From positions 1 to 32,889 of the IMG/VR virus record IMGVR_UViG_3300020442_000250: 32,889 nucleotides of DNA; one strand, written 5' to 3'. Below the pieces are notes generated by a model. The model saw only the letters and a list, made by a program, of their open reading frames with translations. It made no database searches and had not been told where the DNA came from. The position numbers were made by a program, and so were the translations under genes. This document shows, piece by piece, positions 30,902 through 32,889 of this stretch (position 1 is the stretch's first letter; each line of letters starts with the position of its first letter). This DNA comes from a virus.

Positions 30902-32758
30902 ATGGCTACGTTTGACATAAATACACAAGTAAGGAAAGTTACAGCTACTGCTAACGGTTCTAACACTGATTTTGACTTTGCATTCCAGGTAAACGCAACG
31001 TCAGATATTGATGTTTATGTTGATAGCGTATTGCAAACTAGTGGCTTTTCTATTGTAAATAGTAGCAATGTAGCTGGCTTAAATACAGACGGAACAGGGC
31101 GAGTTAAATTTACTACAGCCCCAGCAAATGGCAAGACTGTAGCCATCAAGTCGGATGTTCCCCTGGGCAGAACCAGCGTATACACAGCTGGTGGTAACAT
31201 TACAGCAACCTCACTAGAAACAGATTTTGACACCATTGCCATGAAGATTGGCGATGCAGACGAAACACTTAACAGGGCAGTAAAAGCACCTGTTGGTGAC
31301 CCTGACGATATTGATATGACGATGCCAGTAAAGGCATCCAGGCTTGGGAAGGTGCTTGGCTTCAATGCAACAACTGGCAACCCAGAAGCTGGGCCTACCA
31401 TTGCTGACGTTCAAACCCTAGCAGCTATTACGGCTGACATAGGAACCTTGGCAGACATAGAAGATGGCACAGATGCTACGGATGCAATCCAAACTGTAGC
31501 TGGTATAGCCAGTAACGTCACAACAGTAGCAGGCATCAACACAACACATCTTGCTAATGTGTCTGGTAAGGCAACAGAGATTGGAAGGCTTGGTACAGCA
31601 GACGCTGTATCGGATATGAACACACTTGGCACTGCTGACGCTGTGTCTGACATGAATACCTTGGCAGCTATTTCAGCAGACATTACAACGCTTGCTCACG
31701 TTGAGGACGGCACTGACGCAACAGATGCTATTCAGACTGTAGCAACAAACATTACAGCGGTTCAGGGTGCATCACAAGCAGCAACAGATGCAGCAACGGC
31801 AAGAGATAGCGCAAAAGCTATCGCAGCTGCAATGGGTGCGGCTCTTGATAACTTTGATGACCGTTACCTTGGCACAATGGCTGACACTGCAACAGCTACT
31901 ACAACTGCAGTAACTACAATTACAACAACAAACGGTTCTGCTGATGTAACAGCTACTAGTGCCGCAGGCATTATTGTAGGAATGAAGTTAACATCTCTTA
32001 ATATTCCAGCAGGCACAAATGTAATTGGGATTAGTGGCACAACAATTAATTTGGACAATGCAGCAACTGCTGCTGGTTCTGGCACATTAGCTTCATTTTC
32101 AGCGCATGGTGTATATGGTGCATTTAACACAAGCACAGACGGCCCAGCGACTGACAATGACGGTGATGCCCTGGTGACTGGTGCGCTATATTTTAACACT
32201 ACAGACAACGAAATGCGTGTTTATGACGGAGCAAACTGGATAGCTGCATCAGCGGCTGGCTCTGCTTCTATGAATATCTTTGAATACACAGTTTCAGGTT
32301 CAGCTGCTACCACCTTCTCAGGTGCAGACGATAACAGTGCAACGCTTTCCTATACTCAAAACAATATCCAGGTAGTTAAGGACGGTGTAATTCTTCATGC
32401 AGATGACTTTACAGCTACAAATGGAACATCTGTTGTGTTGGCCTCATCAGCAGCTGTAGGTTCTGAGATTGTCATTTATGCATTCAAATCTTTTACTGTA
32501 GCAGACACCGTTTCTAAATCTTCTGGTGGCACGTTCACTGGTGCAGTCACATTTACTAGCGCAGATATGAACGGAACAGAACTCAAGTTAGATGCTGATG
32601 GTGACACTAGCATAACTGCTGATACTGATGACCAGATTGATTTTAAGATTGGTGGAAGTGATGTTGTGCAGATGACATCAACAGACTTGAAAGTTAACAA
32701 CGCATCGGTAGCTACAATGGGCAAAGCTATTGCGATGGCTATAGTATTCGGAGGTTAA
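30902..32758 (+). CDS. tail fibre protein with T7-type N-terminus, 618 aa
   Basis: Residues about 1-150 match the T7 tail fibre N-terminal attachment domain (PF03906-like): QVRKVTATANGSNTDFDFAF, DIDVYVDSVLQTSGF, VKFTTAPANGKTVAI and DFDTIAMKIGDADETLNRAV. The shaft contains repeats: two 12-residue copies of LGTADAVSDMNT back to back (31589-31660), and two copies of EDGTDATDAIQTVA. The C-terminal part is Thr/Ala-rich and beta-like. It attaches to the nozzle and carries host recognition. It likely cooperates with the collar and small fibre-associated proteins encoded next. Confidence 0.92.
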   Translation: MATFDINTQVRKVTATANGSNTDFDFAFQVNATSDIDVYVDSVLQTSGFSIVNSSNVAGLNTDGTGRVKFTTAPANGKTVAIKSDVPLGRTSVYTAGGNITATSLETDFDTIAMKIGDADETLNRAVKAPVGDPDDIDMTMPVKASRLGKVLGFNATTGNPEAGPTIADVQTLAAITADIGTLADIEDGTDATDAIQTVAGIASNVTTVAGINTTHLANVSGKATEIGRLGTADAVSDMNTLGTADAVSDMNTLAAISADITTLAHVEDGTDATDAIQTVATNITAVQGASQAATDAATARDSAKAIAAAMGAALDNFDDRYLGTMADTATATTTAVTTITTTNGSADVTATSAAGIIVGMKLTSLNIPAGTNVIGISGTTINLDNAATAAGSGTLASFSAHGVYGAFNTSTDGPATDNDGDALVTGALYFNTTDNEMRVYDGANWIAASAAGSASMNIFEYTVSGSAATTFSGADDNSATLSYTQNNIQVVKDGVILHADDFTATNGTSVVLASSAAVGSEIVIYAFKSFTVADTVSKSSGGTFTGAVTFTSADMNGTELKLDADGDTSITADTDDQIDFKIGGSDVVQMTSTDLKVNNASVATMGKAIAMAIVFGG

Positions 32759-32759
32759 A

Positions 32760-32889
32760 ATGGCAGCACCAAACATAGTAAACGTATCAACAATCACTGC
32801 TAAAACTCATGCAGCGGCTTTGACGGCAACACTAACAACAGACATTCTGGCTAATGCAGCATCGTCAGGAAAGGTCTTTAAGATTAACA
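32760..32889 (+). CDS. 5' part of small tail-associated protein (continues at window start)
   Basis: The ATG at 32760, one base after the fibre stop and preceded by GGAGGTTAAA, begins MAAPNIVNVSTITAKTHAAA and reads off the end of the window. Joining 32889 to base 91 (because the last 90 bases equal the first 90) gives a complete 120-residue protein ending at 323. This is the main evidence that the contig ends are adjacent in the genome. Confidence 0.85.
   Translation, partial: MAAPNIVNVSTITAKTHAAALTATLTTDILANAASSGKVFKIN
32800..32889. repeat. right copy of 90-bp terminal overlap
   Basis: This copy equals bases 1-90 except C at 32876 (G at 77). It suggests a unique genome length of 32,799 bases if the overlap is collapsed. 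Confidence 0.93.

Noticed and set aside
31411-31683. Minus-strand Ala/Val/Ser-rich frames opposite the fibre and other virion genes
   Set aside because: They are complementary-strand shadows of repeat-rich virion genes with no ribosome sites.
1-32889. CRISPR arrays and insertion sequences
   Set aside because: No regularly spaced repeats, transposase genes or terminal inverted repeats were seen.

Overview
The window is the essentially complete genome of a small podovirus-like bacteriophage, probably temperate and probably infecting a marine alphaproteobacterium. The first 90 bases recur as the last 90 (1-90 = 32800-32889, one mismatch). One gene reads straight through that junction, so the molecule is most simply a closed or circularly permuted genome of about 32.8 kb. 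The host guess rests on three things: T7-like head/tail genes of the kind common in marine podoviruses, a GTA-type 3TM holin, and a perfect match to the alphaproteobacterial LexA box (GTTC-N7-GTTC) in the central control region. It is inference.

Layout. One long rightward block starts at about 10.3 kb, runs to the window end and continues through the junction to 4827. It holds, in order: a ribbon-helix-helix regulator, a DUF1064-type nuclease, a winged-helix replication-type protein, small genes, the small and large terminase subunits, a GNAT-like protein, small basic proteins, the portal, a Bbp19-like protein, the scaffold, the major capsid protein, tail tubular proteins A and B, four internal or ejected virion proteins, the tail fibre, further tail and collar genes, and a lysis/accessory cluster (membrane proteins, GTA-type holin, M15 peptidase endolysin). 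A leftward block (10212 to 4828) has two operons. The first encodes a 36-residue membrane peptide, an ArdC-like antirestriction protein, a cysteine-hydrolase-like protein and a small conserved protein, and ends at a rho-independent terminator. The second encodes a small serine recombinase, three small proteins, a YqaJ-type exonuclease, a RecT annealase and a LexA DNA-binding-domain-only protein. The two blocks diverge at 10213-10315 and converge without a gap at 4827/4828.

How it works together. The phage has no DNA polymerase, RNA polymerase, primase or helicase that I can see, so it must rely on host replication and transcription while carrying its own recombination set (exonuclease, RecT, PD-(D/E)XK nuclease, serine recombinase). 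Control appears concentrated in two places. One is the divergent region, with overlapping promoters, a dyad operator and a LexA box. The other is a second promoter at about 8.3 kb with a perfect 16-bp palindrome whose half-site recurs in the divergent region. There is no full-length CI or LexA-type repressor with a peptidase domain.

Most interesting signals: (1) a sigma70-like promoter directly after the scaffold stop codon, followed by a compact predicted three-way-junction RNA ahead of the major capsid gene; (2) the combination of a host-type SOS box with a LexA-like DNA-binding protein lacking the self-cleavage domain; (3) a G-quadruplex/direct-repeat island between the replication-type gene and the terminase genes; (4) several very small genes that standard calling would miss (AT-hook peptide, membrane peptides at terS/terL and at the head of the ArdC operon). 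All functions are read from sequence by eye; none has been tested by database search.
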